Shown: piece by piece, positions 17,009 through 26,090 of the stretch
How the letters are laid out: each line of letters starts with the position of its first letter
Numbering within the stretch: position 1 is the stretch's first letter
NCBI GenBank assembly: GCA_032161045.1
Contig: JAVHTH010000010.1
Source of the DNA: Fervidibacter sinensis
GTDB taxonomy: Bacteria; Armatimonadota; Fervidibacteria; Fervidibacterales; Fervidibacteraceae
DNA length: 64,000 bases
Direction: 5' to 3' (one strand)
Translations under genes and position numbers: made by a program
The notes under the pieces: generated by a model
Seen by the model: only the letters and a program-made list of their open reading frames with translations
What the model was told of the DNA's origin: nothing
Database searches by the model: none

Positions 17009-18256
17009 ATGCGCAGAAGGCTTTTGTTGTCCTTGCTCAGTGGCTCGCTGCTGAGCATTTTGGGTTGCGGGCAAACAAGTTTCTCACCAGCGCGTAGAAC
17101 TTCAATGGCAAGTTCTTCGCCGATAGAACCGATCGGTTTATCTCAACCAGAGCAAGTGTCAAGGGGGCAGAGGGTGATGGAACAAGTTCGGGTTTATGTG
17201 GGCACATACACAGGCAAGGGCAGTAAAGGCATTTACGCCTTTGAGTTCAATTTGCGAACTTCCAAAGCGGCGGAACCGAGGTTGGTTGCTGAAACGCCAA
17301 ACCCTTCATTCATCGCGATTCACCCGACCGCTCGCTTCCTTTACGCTGTCAACGAAATTTGGGGTGGCGGGAAAGAAGGGACTGTCAGCGCTTTCTCCAT
17401 TCAGCGTGATGGAAGTTTGCAGTTCCTCAACCAGCAACCTTCAAAAGGCGTTGGTCCGTGTCACTTGACAGTTGACAAAACCGGCAAATTTGTTTTGGTG
17501 GCAAATTACGGGAGCGGAAGCGTTGCTGTCTTGCCCATTTTGCCCGACGGGCGTTTGGGCGAAGCAACATGCTCAATTCAACACGAAGGCAAAAGCGTCA
17601 ACCCTCAGCGGCAAGAAGGACCGCACGCTCACTCAATCAACCTTGACCCAGCGAACAAGTTCGCTATCGTCGCCGATTTGGGCATTGACAAATTGCTCGT
17701 TTACCGCTTTGATGCAACGAAAGGGATTTTGGAGCCCAATGACCCGCCATTTGCGGCGACAGCGCCGGGTGCTGGACCGCGTCACATCGCCTTCCACCCA
17801 AATGGCAAATTCGTTTACGCTATCAATGAACTCAACTCAACGGTGACAGCATACCGTTACGATGCCGTCAAAGGCACCTTGACCGAACTGCAAACGGTTT
17901 CAACTTTGCCGGAAGGTTTCACCGGCAACAATACGACTGCTGAAGTTCAAGTTCACCCTTCAGGGCGCTTCCTTTACGGTTCAAACCGAGGACACGACAG
18001 CATTGCGGTTTTCGCGATTGATGAAGCGACGGGCAAACTGTCCCCGCTCGGTCACCAATCAACCCAAGGCAGAACGCCACGCAACTTCGGGATTGATCCG
18101 ACAGGAACTTACCTTTTCGCTGCCAATCAAGACAGCGACAACATCGTGGTTTTCCGCATTGACGCCCAAACAGGCAAGTTGGAGCCTACTGGGCTCATCG
18201 TTGAAATCCCGACCCCTGTATGCGTGAAGTTCCTGCCTTTAAACGCAAGTTTGTGA
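17009..18256 (+). CDS. Lactonase-fold (YbhE/Pgl-like) lipoprotein, seven-bladed beta-propeller
   Basis: This 415-residue exported protein starts with a lipoprotein signal (LLSLLSGSLLSILGC, lipobox Cys about 20). A linker rich in S and P leads to a propeller from about 55 to the end. It shows the lactonase-family repeats VGTYTGKGSKGIYAFEF, FIAIHPTARFLYAVNE, GPCHLTVDKTGKFVLVANY, HSINLDPANKFAIVADLG, PRHIAFHPNGKFVYAINE and RNFGIDPTGTYLFAANQ. Cytosolic YbhE hydrolyses 6-phosphogluconolactone. An exported copy must have another substrate, possibly an external sugar lactone (inference). It ends 16 bp from the convergent PmoA-like gene. Confidence 0.85.
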   Translation: MRRRLLLSLLSGSLLSILGCGQTSFSPARRTSMASSSPIEPIGLSQPEQVSRGQRVMEQVRVYVGTYTGKGSKGIYAFEFNLRTSKAAEPRLVAETPNPSFIAIHPTARFLYAVNEIWGGGKEGTVSAFSIQRDGSLQFLNQQPSKGVGPCHLTVDKTGKFVLVANYGSGSVAVLPILPDGRLGEATCSIQHEGKSVNPQRQEGPHAHSINLDPANKFAIVADLGIDKLLVYRFDATKGILEPNDPPFAATAPGAGPRHIAFHPNGKFVYAINELNSTVTAYRYDAVKGTLTELQTVSTLPEGFTGNNTTAEVQVHPSGRFLYGSNRGHDSIAVFAIDEATGKLSPLGHQSTQGRTPRNFGIDPTGTYLFAANQDSDNIVVFRIDAQTGKLEPTGLIVEIPTPVCVKFLPLNASL

Positions 18257-18272
18257 ATTTGACAGGAGCAAC

Positions 18273-19262
18273 TTATTTGGCAAGTGGATGCTGCTTGACG
18301 AAATCGTCGTAATGTGACTGGGCGAGTTTGCGTGCTTTTTCTTTTTCCTCTTGCGTCCGCTCCGGTCCGTCAATCCGCTCAATGACAAACCGATAGTGAA
18401 CTGTCAAGGACTCGCCTTTCCGAAGCGAGCGGCGGAAGAAAAACCCGAAGCGACCGTAATCGCGCCAAGAAAGTTCTTCGGTCGGGTTTGTCGGTGCGTT
18501 CAGAATTGTGCAAGCATACCAACTTTTGCCAATTGGGAAAACAAGTCTCGCCCATTTGAGTTCTTTGCTGACGACTCGCCCACCGTCCGTCGGGAGTTGA
18601 GGCTCCCACAAGTAACTTGTTTCCTGCCTCCGTTCGGCAACCTCGTTTGCTGCCCTAAAGTGAATGCCAGCATGGTGGCAATCACCGTCAAGGGTCAAGT
18701 CCCGCTCGGCGGTCAGCGTGAAAATCGCATCAATTTGCGTCCACTTATCTCTCGGGCGGGAGACAACAATTTTTCGTTTCTCGGTCAAGAGCAAATCGCT
18801 CCCTTTCTCGTCCTTTTTAGCCGAGTGCCATGTGATTGTTGCAACGATGGTTGCTCCTTCGTTGGAAGTGCGGACTTCTTCTAACCGCTGCAACTTGATT
18901 TGAGTTCCGGTCATGTGCCAAAGGTCATCAACCCCCAAGGCGGAACGAATCCTGTTCCAACCAATGAAGATGCCGCGATGGTGTGGGTAAAGCCCGAAAG
19001 GCTTCCCGTCGGAAGTTAAGCCCGAATTTGTAAGTGGTTCGCCTTCGTCGCCGTAAACATGCAGGTAAACTTTTGCCTGCCCTTCGCCGTAAATTAAGGC
19101 TGCAATCAAGCGACTGTCAAGCCGAATTTCAATGCGCCTTCCGGGCAAATCTGGATTGGCAGCGTCTACGACGCTCCATTTGGGATTTTGAAGTCCGAAA
19201 GCGAAATTTGCTAATGCTGCCAGACCGAGCAGCAAACCAAACTTCCAAGCCACCCTTCTCAC
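18273..19262 (-). CDS. Secreted PmoA-like (DUF6807) protein
   Basis: This 329-residue protein has an N-terminal signal peptide (to about residue 23). Its motifs are those of the so-called PmoA family: GEPLTNSG, YPHHRGIFIGWN (about 92-103), DLWHMTG, and DCHHAGIHFRA (about 196-206). The paired His clusters suggest a metal or ligand site. Despite the family name there is no evidence of methane oxygenase activity, and members usually sit among sugar-degradation genes. Start GTG 19262 has an AGGAGGG site. The C-terminal 40 residues are charged and helical. It is convergent with the lactonase-fold gene. Confidence 0.7.
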   Translation of the reverse strand: MRRVAWKFGLLLGLAALANFAFGLQNPKWSVVDAANPDLPGRRIEIRLDSRLIAALIYGEGQAKVYLHVYGDEGEPLTNSGLTSDGKPFGLYPHHRGIFIGWNRIRSALGVDDLWHMTGTQIKLQRLEEVRTSNEGATIVATITWHSAKKDEKGSDLLLTEKRKIVVSRPRDKWTQIDAIFTLTAERDLTLDGDCHHAGIHFRAANEVAERRQETSYLWEPQLPTDGGRVVSKELKWARLVFPIGKSWYACTILNAPTNPTEELSWRDYGRFGFFFRRSLRKGESLTVHYRFVIERIDGPERTQEEKEKARKLAQSHYDDFVKQHPLAK

Positions 19263-19559
19263 CTTGCAACCCTCCTTGCTTTTGCGGGTTGCTCTTCAAG
19301 ATGGTGACGAACCCAGAAGCAATTCGCAACCCTGAATCCACTTTGTTGGTTTTCCGCTTGTGTAAAGTTTGTCAAGCAGGCTGCGGCGAGGTAATGGAAT
19401 TTCCGCAACCTTTTGGTCAGGCTGAACAAACTACAGGCAAGTCAGGGTTTGCCGCAAACAAGTGGGGAATTTAGGGATTTTTCCTGACAGCATTTGCCCA
19501 ACTCGCACAAAGATTTTGAATGGCGAACGGCGCATCCTGAAATGGGAGGCGCAAGGCAA
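19263..19559 (+). promoter_or_regulatory. Upstream region of the redox cluster
   Basis: This gene-free interval is the likely promoter zone for the plus-strand cluster that follows. TTGTCA (about 19368-19373), a 17-base spacer and TAATGG (about 19391-19396) form the best candidate, but it is weak. No operator-like inverted repeat stood out. Confidence 0.3.
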
Positions 19560-19883
19560 ATGAGCCTAAAACGAAAGCCGATTGTCCAACCACCAGTGAA
19601 AGTGCGCGGACGAGTGATCATTCACGAAGAGAGATGCAAAGGCTGTGGCTTTTGCATAGAGTTCTGCCCCAAAGGTGTTCTGGCAGCATCGCCAAAATTC
19701 AACTCCAAGGGCTACCACCCACCTTATGCGGCAAAGCCTGACGAATGCGTGAATTGCAATTTGTGCTTCCTCGTCTGTCCGGAGTTTGCGATTTACTCAA
19801 TCCCTGCTGACGAAAAAGAGATTCGCGTTGTCTTTGCGCCTTCCGTTCCGGCAACTTTGGCTGAAGCCGCCGGTGAGGAATGA
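19560..19883 (+). CDS. korD: 2-oxoacid:ferredoxin oxidoreductase, delta (ferredoxin-like) subunit
   Basis: This 107-residue protein has two [4Fe-4S] motifs: CKGCGFCIEFCP (about 26-37) and CVNCNLCFLVCP (about 66-77). It is the ferredoxin-like subunit that passes electrons out of the Kor/Vor-type complex. ATG 19560 is chosen because GGAGGC lies 9 nt upstream; a longer frame begins at 19494 without a good site. Its stop overlaps the start of korA (ATGA), indicating translational coupling. Gamma and beta subunits are encoded 11 kb downstream in the same orientation, an unusual split of the operon. Confidence 0.9.
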   Translation: MSLKRKPIVQPPVKVRGRVIIHEERCKGCGFCIEFCPKGVLAASPKFNSKGYHPPYAAKPDECVNCNLCFLVCPEFAIYSIPADEKEIRVVFAPSVPATLAEAAGEE

Positions 19884-21094
19884 GAGGAGGGGTTACCTTG
19901 ACTGCTCGCGTTCAGACGAGGAAAAGGCGACCTGCGGTTCTGACAGGCGAACATTTCATGCTCGGAGACTTCGCTTGCGCTGAAGGGGCACTCGCTGCTG
20001 GTTGCCGCTTCTTCGCAGGTTATCCCATCACACCTTCAACGGAAGTTGCAGAGAGAATGGCAGAACGGCTTCCAGAAGTTGGTGGCATTTACATCCAGAT
20101 GGAAGACGAAATTGCTTCCATTGCCGCCATCATTGGCGCCTCTTGGGCTGGCGTGAAGGCGATGACGGCAACTTCTGGTCCCGGTTTCTCGCTGATGATG
20201 GAAAACATCGGACTTGCAGTCATGTTTGAAACGCCCGTCGTTCTCATCAATGTTCAGAGAGGTGCCCCATCCACAGGTTTGCCCACGCTTGTGGGTCAAG
20301 GCGATATGCAACAAGTTCGTTGGGGCTCTCACGGTCACTACGAAATCATCGCCCTTGTCCCTTGGTCGGCTCAAGAGTGCTTTGACTTGACGGTCCGCGC
20401 TTTCAACCTTGCGGAACGGTTCAGGGTGCCCGTTTTTGTCATGACGGATGCCGAAGTTGGTCACTTGACTGAAAAGGTCGTTATCCCGCCGGCAGACCAA
20501 ATCCCAATTGTCAACCGAAAGCGCCCAACAGTTCCGCCTGAGAAGTTCAAAACCTATGAACCAGACGAGGATTTGGTTCCGCCAATGCCGAGCGCTGGTG
20601 AGGGCTACCATGTTTTCGCCGAAAGTCTGACCCACGACGAGCGAGGCTACCCCGTCATGACCGCTGAGGCGCACGACAAACTGGTCAAGAGGCTGATTGA
20701 GAAAATCAAACGCTACGAGGACGAAATTGTTGATTGGGAGGAGCGGGATGTTGAGGGCGCGGAGGTTGTCGTGCTTTCTTATGGCATTTCCGCCCGCATT
20801 GCCACCCGCGCTATCGCTGAAGCGAAGGAAAAAGGGATCAAAGTCGGCTTCTTCCGACTCATCACGGCTTGGCCGTTCCCAGAAAAGCGAGTGCGGGAAA
20901 TTTCAAAGCACATCAAAGGCTTTGTCGTCCCCGAACTCAACTACGGTCAAATGGCTCGGGAAGTTGAAAGGTGTGCCAGAGACAATTGTCAAGTCGTAGT
21001 TGTGCCCCATGCCGGCGGGGCAATGCACGATCCCAAGGACATCCTTGACGCAATTTTGATGGTTGCTAAAGGCAAACCACCGAAGGGAGATTGA
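19880..21094 (+). CDS. korA: 2-oxoacid:ferredoxin oxidoreductase, alpha subunit
   Basis: This 404-residue subunit has the pyrimidine-binding fold of thiamine-diphosphate oxidoreductases. Family motifs are FFAGYPITPSTEV (about 45-57), MEDEIASIAAIIGASWAG (about 71-88), TSGPGFSLMMENIG and RGAPSTGLPTLVGQGDM, the KorA pattern typical of 2-oxoglutarate-type enzymes. Unlike many bacterial KorA proteins it is not fused to the gamma domain; korC is separate at 31491. The ATG overlaps the korD stop. A TTG at 19898 with AGGAGGGG upstream may be the real start. hdrA begins 5 bp after its stop, which physically links Kor to Hdr. Confidence 0.92.
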   Translation: MRGGVTLTARVQTRKRRPAVLTGEHFMLGDFACAEGALAAGCRFFAGYPITPSTEVAERMAERLPEVGGIYIQMEDEIASIAAIIGASWAGVKAMTATSGPGFSLMMENIGLAVMFETPVVLINVQRGAPSTGLPTLVGQGDMQQVRWGSHGHYEIIALVPWSAQECFDLTVRAFNLAERFRVPVFVMTDAEVGHLTEKVVIPPADQIPIVNRKRPTVPPEKFKTYEPDEDLVPPMPSAGEGYHVFAESLTHDERGYPVMTAEAHDKLVKRLIEKIKRYEDEIVDWEERDVEGAEVVVLSYGISARIATRAIAEAKEKGIKVGFFRLITAWPFPEKRVREISKHIKGFVVPELNYGQMAREVERCARDNCQVVVVPHAGGAMHDPKDILDAILMVAKGKPPKGD

Positions 21095-21099
21095 CGGCA

Positions 21100-23073
21100 A
21101 TGGCGCGAATTGGGGTGTTCGTTTGCCATTGCGGTGAAAACATTGCGAGAACAGTTGATGTCGCGAAAGTTGCCGAGTTCGCAGCGAAATTGCCCGGGGT
21201 TGCTTACTCAACCCACTATGTCTACATGTGCTCTGAGCCGGGTCAAAAACTCATCCGAGACGCCATCGCTGAAAAGAACTTGACAGGTGTGGTTGTCGCA
21301 GCCTGCTCACCCCATTTGCACGAACGGACTTTCCGCAACGCTTGTCAAATGGCGGGTTTGAACCCTTACCTTTGCGAAATGGCAAATATCCGCGAACACT
21401 GCTCTTGGGTTCACCGGGACCGCGAAGTTGCGACTGAGAAGGCGAAGGAACTCGTCGCATACATCGTTGAGAAAGTCAAGCGCAACAAACCGTTGAAACC
21501 TATTCGCCTTCCAGTCACAAAGCGGGCTTTGGTCATCGGTGGCGGGATTGCTGGAATTCAGGCTGCCCTTGACCTTGCTGAGGCGGGAATTCCCGTCACG
21601 CTCGTTGAAAAGCAGCCATCTATCGGAGGCAACATGGCACGCCTATCCGAGACTTTCCCTACCCTTGACTGCGCCCAATGTATCCTGACACCGAGAATGG
21701 TTGAGGTTAAACAGCACCCGAACATTGAACTGCTGACTTACAGTGAGGTCATTGAGGTCTCAGGCTATGTCGGAAACTTCAAGGTCAAAATTTTGCGCAA
21801 GCCCAGATATGTTGACGAAAGTTTGTGCACAGGTTGCGGCGATTGCGCAACCGCTTGCCCCGTTTTTGTCCCCAACGAGTTTGACCGGAACTTGACTTGG
21901 CGAAAAGCGATTTACCTGCCATTCCCACAGGCGGTCCCGCAAATCTACACCATTGACGCCGAACATTGCTTGAACACGCCGAAAATGTTCCCGCTCGTTT
22001 GCGAACGGTGCTACCAAGTTTGCGCGCCGAAAGCCATCAACTACGACGACAAGCCGAAAATCATTGAGCGAGAAGTTGGAGCAATCATACTGGCAACTGG
22101 CTACGAACTTTACCCAGCAGAGCAAGTCCGCGAATACGGCTACGGCAAACACCCAGACATCCTTGACAGTCTTGAGTTTGAGCGGTTGCTTTCCGCATCG
22201 GGTCCGACAGGCGGCGAAGTCCATCGCCCATCTGACGGGAAAGTGCCAAAGGAAGTTGTGTTCATTCAATGCGTCGGCTCTCGCGACCCGGCAAACGGCG
22301 TCCCCTATTGCTCCAAGATTTGCTGCATGTATACCGCAAAGCACGCCTTGCTTTACAAGCGAAAAGTTCCTGATGGACGGGCATATGTGTTCTACATGGA
22401 CATTCGCGCTGGCGGCAAAGGTTATGAGGAATTCATCCGCCGAGTGATGGAAGAGGAGCGAGTGCTTTACATTCGCGGGCGGGTGGCAAAGGTCATACCC
22501 GAGAACGGGAAGTTGCTGGTTGAAGGCGTTGACACTTTGAGCGGACAGCGAATTGAAATTGCAGCCGATATGGTTGTCTTGGCAATGGCGATGATCGCTA
22601 ACAGCAACGAACTCGTTCAGAAGTTGAGGGTAGCAACAGATGATTACGGTTTCGCTCAAGAAGCGCACCCGAAGTTGCGACCCGTTGAAACTCTGACTTC
22701 TGGTGTCTTGGTTGCAGGTGTTGTTCAAGGTCCAAAGGACATACCCGAGGCAGTCGCTCAAGCGAGCGGTGCAGCAGCGAAAGCGTTGACGCTGCTCGCG
22801 AAAGATGTCCTTGAGCGTGAGCCGACAATCGCACAAGTCAACGAACAGACATGCGTCGGCTGCTTTGAGTGCCAAAGGGTTTGCCCATACGGGGCAATTG
22901 AGAGGAAAGAAATTCGCGACCGACAGGGCAATCTGCTCAAAGTCGTGGCTCATGTCAATGAGGGAATTTGCGAAGGCTGCGGTGCTTGTGTCGTCGCCTG
23001 CCGCAACAAGAGCATGGACTTGGCAGGCTTCGCTGAAGAGCAAATTTTCGCCGAACTTGCAGCAGTTGTGTAG
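21100..23073 (+). CDS. hdrA: HdrA-like flavin/iron-sulfur electron-bifurcating subunit (copy 1)
   Basis: This is a 657-residue cytosolic flavoprotein. The N-terminal HdrA domain is ARIGVFVCHCGENIA. The FAD-binding GGGIAGIQAALDLAEAG (about 146-162) is followed by LSETFPTLDCAQCILTPRM. Iron-sulfur sites are CTGCGDCATACP (about 243), a CxxCxxxC (CERCYQVC, about 304), CVGCFECQRVCP (about 585) and CEGCGACVVACR (about 625). HdrA holds the FAD where electrons split between ferredoxin and a high-potential acceptor. ATG 21100 follows GGGAGA. It is very similar to the second copy at 36507. The TAG stop lies at the edge of a palindromic repeat. Confidence 0.92.
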   Translation: MARIGVFVCHCGENIARTVDVAKVAEFAAKLPGVAYSTHYVYMCSEPGQKLIRDAIAEKNLTGVVVAACSPHLHERTFRNACQMAGLNPYLCEMANIREHCSWVHRDREVATEKAKELVAYIVEKVKRNKPLKPIRLPVTKRALVIGGGIAGIQAALDLAEAGIPVTLVEKQPSIGGNMARLSETFPTLDCAQCILTPRMVEVKQHPNIELLTYSEVIEVSGYVGNFKVKILRKPRYVDESLCTGCGDCATACPVFVPNEFDRNLTWRKAIYLPFPQAVPQIYTIDAEHCLNTPKMFPLVCERCYQVCAPKAINYDDKPKIIEREVGAIILATGYELYPAEQVREYGYGKHPDILDSLEFERLLSASGPTGGEVHRPSDGKVPKEVVFIQCVGSRDPANGVPYCSKICCMYTAKHALLYKRKVPDGRAYVFYMDIRAGGKGYEEFIRRVMEEERVLYIRGRVAKVIPENGKLLVEGVDTLSGQRIEIAADMVVLAMAMIANSNELVQKLRVATDDYGFAQEAHPKLRPVETLTSGVLVAGVVQGPKDIPEAVAQASGAAAKALTLLAKDVLEREPTIAQVNEQTCVGCFECQRVCPYGAIERKEIRDRQGNLLKVVAHVNEGICEGCGACVVACRNKSMDLAGFAEEQIFAELAAVV

Positions 23074-23093
23074 GGGCAGGTGAAACCTGCCCG
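23070..23093. repeat. Palindromic repeat overlapping the hdrA copy 1 stop codon
   Basis: The unit is GTAGGGGCAGGTGAAACCTG followed by CCCG, with stem GGGCAGGT/ACCTGCCC. TAG in GTAGG is the hdrA stop. It belongs to the same family as 33913-34157. Confidence 0.65.
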
Positions 23094-23111
23094 ATTAAGA
23101 GGTGAAATGTG

Positions 23112-24092
23112 ATGCAGCCTGAGCATGTTATTCTGTTTGAGCCGCTTAAGGTCAGAAAATGGACTTTGCGAAACAGGATAGTCTGCCCGCCAATGGTCAC
23201 GAACCGAGACATCGTGGGCGATGACGGCATTGAATGGTATAGCCGAATTGCTCGCGGTGGGGTCGGCTTGCTCATAGTTGAGGCAACCAGAACGACGAAG
23301 TTTGAAGATGGGACACTCAACGCGAAAAACTTGAGCCGATTGGTTGAAGCCATCAAACGCGAGGGTGCAGTGGCTGCAATTCAACTTTTCATGGCGCCAG
23401 TTAATGGACGAAACACACCGGACGAGTTGACGAAAAATGACATTCGGCTGAGCATAGAGAGGTTCAGAAAAGCGGCGTTGATTTGCAAGGAAGCGGGTTT
23501 TGACGGCGTTGAACCGCACGGCGCTCACGGCTTCTTGCTCAACCAGTTCTTCTCACGACGAACGAACCACAGGACGGACGAATATGGTGGCAGCCTTGAA
23601 AACCGAATGAGGCTTGGGTTGCAAATTGTTCAGGCGATCCGAGAAGTGGTCGGTGACGAAATGCTCATACTTTACCGACACACGCCAAAGGAATATGAGG
23701 GCTACAGCATTGACGAAAGTGTGGAATTTGCCAAAAGGCTCGTTGAGGCGGGCGTTGACATCTTGGACATTTCGCCGGCGAGCGAGAACGCACCTGCCGA
23801 TTTGGCGGCGCCTTTCAAAAAGGCTGTCAATGTCCCTGTCATCGCTGTCGGCAAAATGGCTCGTCATCAACGAGCGGTTGAAGCGTTGAGGGAAGGTCGT
23901 GCCGACTTGATTGCTATTGGGCGAGGCTTAATTGCCGACCCGTTCTGGGCGCTGAAGACCAAGATGGGACAACTTGACAAGATTATTGAATGCCGTTACT
24001 GCAACGAAGGTTGTCACGGGAACTTGCGTTCGGGCAGACCTGTTGAATGCGTCCAACACGCCGAGTTGGGGGAGTTGCTCTTATGGGGGTGA
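23112..24092 (+). CDS. Old-yellow-enzyme-type NADH:flavin oxidoreductase (FMN barrel only)
   Basis: This is a 326-residue TIM barrel of the OYE family: LRNRIVCPPMVTNRD (about 20-34), GFDGVEPHGAHGFLLNQFFS (about 133-152), YGGSLENRMRL, and IAIGRGLIADP (about 260-270). A cysteine motif, CRYCNEGCHGNL (about 287-298), is like the [4Fe-4S] site of 2,4-dienoyl-CoA reductase-type members. The usual C-terminal NAD(P)-binding domains are missing, so an external electron donor is needed; the surrounding Hdr/Flx proteins are candidates. The oxidised substrate is unknown. Its end meets the next gene within 6 bp. Confidence 0.85.
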   Translation: MQPEHVILFEPLKVRKWTLRNRIVCPPMVTNRDIVGDDGIEWYSRIARGGVGLLIVEATRTTKFEDGTLNAKNLSRLVEAIKREGAVAAIQLFMAPVNGRNTPDELTKNDIRLSIERFRKAALICKEAGFDGVEPHGAHGFLLNQFFSRRTNHRTDEYGGSLENRMRLGLQIVQAIREVVGDEMLILYRHTPKEYEGYSIDESVEFAKRLVEAGVDILDISPASENAPADLAAPFKKAVNVPVIAVGKMARHQRAVEALREGRADLIAIGRGLIADPFWALKTKMGQLDKIIECRYCNEGCHGNLRSGRPVECVQHAELGELLLWG

Positions 24093-24097
24093 AGGTG

Positions 24098-25582
24098 ATG
24101 GGTTGTGAAAAATTCACTCGCCGAAAGTTTTTGAAAGCAGCAAGTGCAACCGCCGTTGGGTTGCCACTCGTTTTGGCTTTGGATGAAAGTTTTGCAGTTG
24201 AGTTGAACGGTTTGGGACGGCAGGCAGCGAAACCCAAACCTTTTGTCCGAGCAGTTTTTGTTAGGTTGCCGACACCTTGGTGGATGGGATGGCCCGGCGC
24301 TGCCTACCCCGTTGAGAGAAGGGAACGGGAAATTTCCGATGACCTGCAACGCATCGCAAGGGATGTCGGCATCAACTTGGTCATTGAGCCGAAGTTCATC
24401 TCCAATCCCGAAGAAACAGCGAGATTTTGCGAGCGCGTTAAACTGGACCAACCTGACGCTTTGCTCGTGATTTTGCACCACATCTACCTTTGGAACTTGG
24501 TTGAAGCAATTGTTGGCACAGGCATCAAGACAATCATTTACGCCCCAGTTGGAACCGCCTTCATTGGTCCGATGCATTCCTTCGCAAACCGACCGAGGGT
24601 TTGGTATGTCTCGTCAACCGATTTGACAGGCGTTAAGCAAGCGCTGAAAGCCGTTAAGGCTGGCAGGTTGATGCGCGATAGCCGAATGGCAGTTATCTGG
24701 GGCGACAAAGAAGACCGAAGCAGGGTTGAGCCTTTAGGGACGGAAGTCGTCACAGTTCCTGTCAGACGCTATGTTGAAGAGTTCAACAAAATTTCGCCTG
24801 ATGACAAGCGAGTTCGCGCTTTGGCTGATTTGTATCGTCGCGCCGCCCAAAAAATTGTTGAGCCGAAAGAACAAGACATTGTCCACGCAGCGCGAACTTA
24901 TTTTGCCCACCGAGCAATCATGGAAGCCTACGATGCAGATGCAGTTGCAACGGACTGCCTGCCACTTGTCGCCAACCGCCAAGCGCCGCCGCCTTGTCTG
25001 GCGTTCACTCACCTTAAGGATGAAGGTTTTCCAGCAGGCTGTGAAGCCGATAGGGACGCGACTTTGACGCTCATGTTGACCCAATACTTGCTTGACCGAC
25101 CGGGTTTCATGGGTAACCCCGTCCCAGATACGGTCAAACATGTTCTCATAACCTCTCACTGCACTTGCCCGCTGAAGTTGGATGGCTTCAATTCAAAACC
25201 TGCAAGGTTCATCCTGCGCAGCCACGCTGAATCTGACACTGGGGTTGCAATGCAGGTTCTTTGGGAAGTTGGCAAGAGGGCGACGGTAACGCGCTTTCTC
25301 GGTCCGACCAATCTGATGGCTGGCGCAGGCGTGGTCGTTGAGAATTTGAACACACCGCCTTGGGGCGGTTGCAGAACTTCAGTTGCTGTCAAGTTAGATG
25401 ATGCACCTGACATCAGAAGGCTGAGAGGCTTCCACCACCAAGTTCTCGTCTCGGGTGACCATGTTGAGTTGCTTCGTTGCTTCGCTCAAATGCACGGGGT
25501 AACCCCATTGACAGTTACCGCAGCAATTGATTTGCTGCCGAGTTATCTTGCGAACGAGAACTCACACAACTCTTGTTGCTGA
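24098..25582 (+). CDS. Tat-exported L-fucose/L-arabinose isomerase-like protein
   Basis: This is a 494-residue protein. The N-terminus has a twin-arginine signal (TRRKFLKAASATAVGLPLVLA, about residues 6-26). The rest resembles the fucose/arabinose isomerase fold: an N-terminal Rossmann-like domain with DQPDALLVILHH, a central part with CLAFTHLKDEGFPAGCEAD, and a C-terminal stretch with ITSHCTCPLKLDGF and ILRSHAESDTG. Acidic and His residues in these motifs could bind a metal. Whether it still isomerises sugars is unknown, and export argues against a normal catabolic role. It is embedded in a redox operon 6 bp after the OYE gene. ATG 24098 has GGGGGTGAAGG upstream. Confidence 0.6.
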   Translation: MGCEKFTRRKFLKAASATAVGLPLVLALDESFAVELNGLGRQAAKPKPFVRAVFVRLPTPWWMGWPGAAYPVERREREISDDLQRIARDVGINLVIEPKFISNPEETARFCERVKLDQPDALLVILHHIYLWNLVEAIVGTGIKTIIYAPVGTAFIGPMHSFANRPRVWYVSSTDLTGVKQALKAVKAGRLMRDSRMAVIWGDKEDRSRVEPLGTEVVTVPVRRYVEEFNKISPDDKRVRALADLYRRAAQKIVEPKEQDIVHAARTYFAHRAIMEAYDADAVATDCLPLVANRQAPPPCLAFTHLKDEGFPAGCEADRDATLTLMLTQYLLDRPGFMGNPVPDTVKHVLITSHCTCPLKLDGFNSKPARFILRSHAESDTGVAMQVLWEVGKRATVTRFLGPTNLMAGAGVVVENLNTPPWGGCRTSVAVKLDDAPDIRRLRGFHHQVLVSGDHVELLRCFAQMHGVTPLTVTAAIDLLPSYLANENSHNSCC

Positions 25583-25664
25583 AAGGGGTTGAAGCCATCA
25601 TTGGCGTCAATTGGCGCCGACAGAAGAAGCGCCCTGAGAGGCGCCACCTGAGGAGGTGGTCGTG

Positions 25665-26027
25665 ATGGCGCTCACAGCAAAGGACATCATGACGAAGCGG
25701 GTCGTGACCGTGTCGCCCTCTACAACCGTCAAGGAGTTAACCGAGTTGTTGGCAGCGAAGAAAATCAGCGGTGTCCCTGTCGTTGACGAGCAGAAGCGCG
25801 TTGTCGGCATCGCAACCGAGGCTGATGTCTTGGCGCATCCGGGCGCTAAGACCGTTGAGGAAATCATGACGAAGAAAGTCATCAGCGTGACTCCTGACAC
25901 GCCCGTTGAAGAAATCGCGAAGTTGCTCGCGAAAAAGAAAATCAAGCGCGTCCCTGTCATTGACAAAGGCAAGTTGGTCGGCATCGTCAGCCGAGCGGAC
26001 ATCGTGAAGGCATTTGCAGGCAAGTGA
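25665..26027 (+). CDS. Two-CBS-domain protein
   Basis: This is a 120-residue cytosolic protein made of one Bateman module. CBS1 covers about 5-60 (TAKDIMTKRVVTVSPSTTVKEL, GVPVVDEQKRVVGIATEADVL) and CBS2 about 62-120 (TVEEIMTKKVISVTPDTPVEE, RVPVIDKGKLVGIVSRADIV). Such modules bind adenine nucleotides or related ligands and often sense energy or redox state. No partner domain is attached, so it probably regulates another protein in the cluster (inference from position). GGAGGT lies about 9 nt before ATG 25665. A strong hairpin follows the gene. Confidence 0.88.
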   Translation: MALTAKDIMTKRVVTVSPSTTVKELTELLAAKKISGVPVVDEQKRVVGIATEADVLAHPGAKTVEEIMTKKVISVTPDTPVEEIAKLLAKKKIKRVPVIDKGKLVGIVSRADIVKAFAGK

Positions 26028-26037
26028 CATTTTGAAA

Positions 26038-26062
26038 GGGGGCGGTGCAATTCACCGCCCCC
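26038..26062 (+). terminator. Hairpin after the CBS gene
   Basis: GGGGGCGGTG (26038-26047) and CACCGCCCCC (26053-26062) form a 10-bp perfect stem with a 5-base loop. No U tract follows (ACAAAAGCC), so it is more likely an RNA-stabilising element or partial terminator than a full one. Confidence 0.5.
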
Positions 26063-26090
26063 ACAAAAGCCCTGAGAGGGTGAGAAGGTA

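Noticed and set aside
18273..19262. Methane monooxygenase subunit (from the family name PmoA)
   Set aside because: The protein is a secreted His-motif protein unrelated to membrane PmoA, and no pmoB or pmoC is present.
21760..23043. 427-residue minus-strand open frame
   Set aside because: It lies wholly opposite hdrA copy 1. The composition is that of an antisense shadow and no motif is seen.
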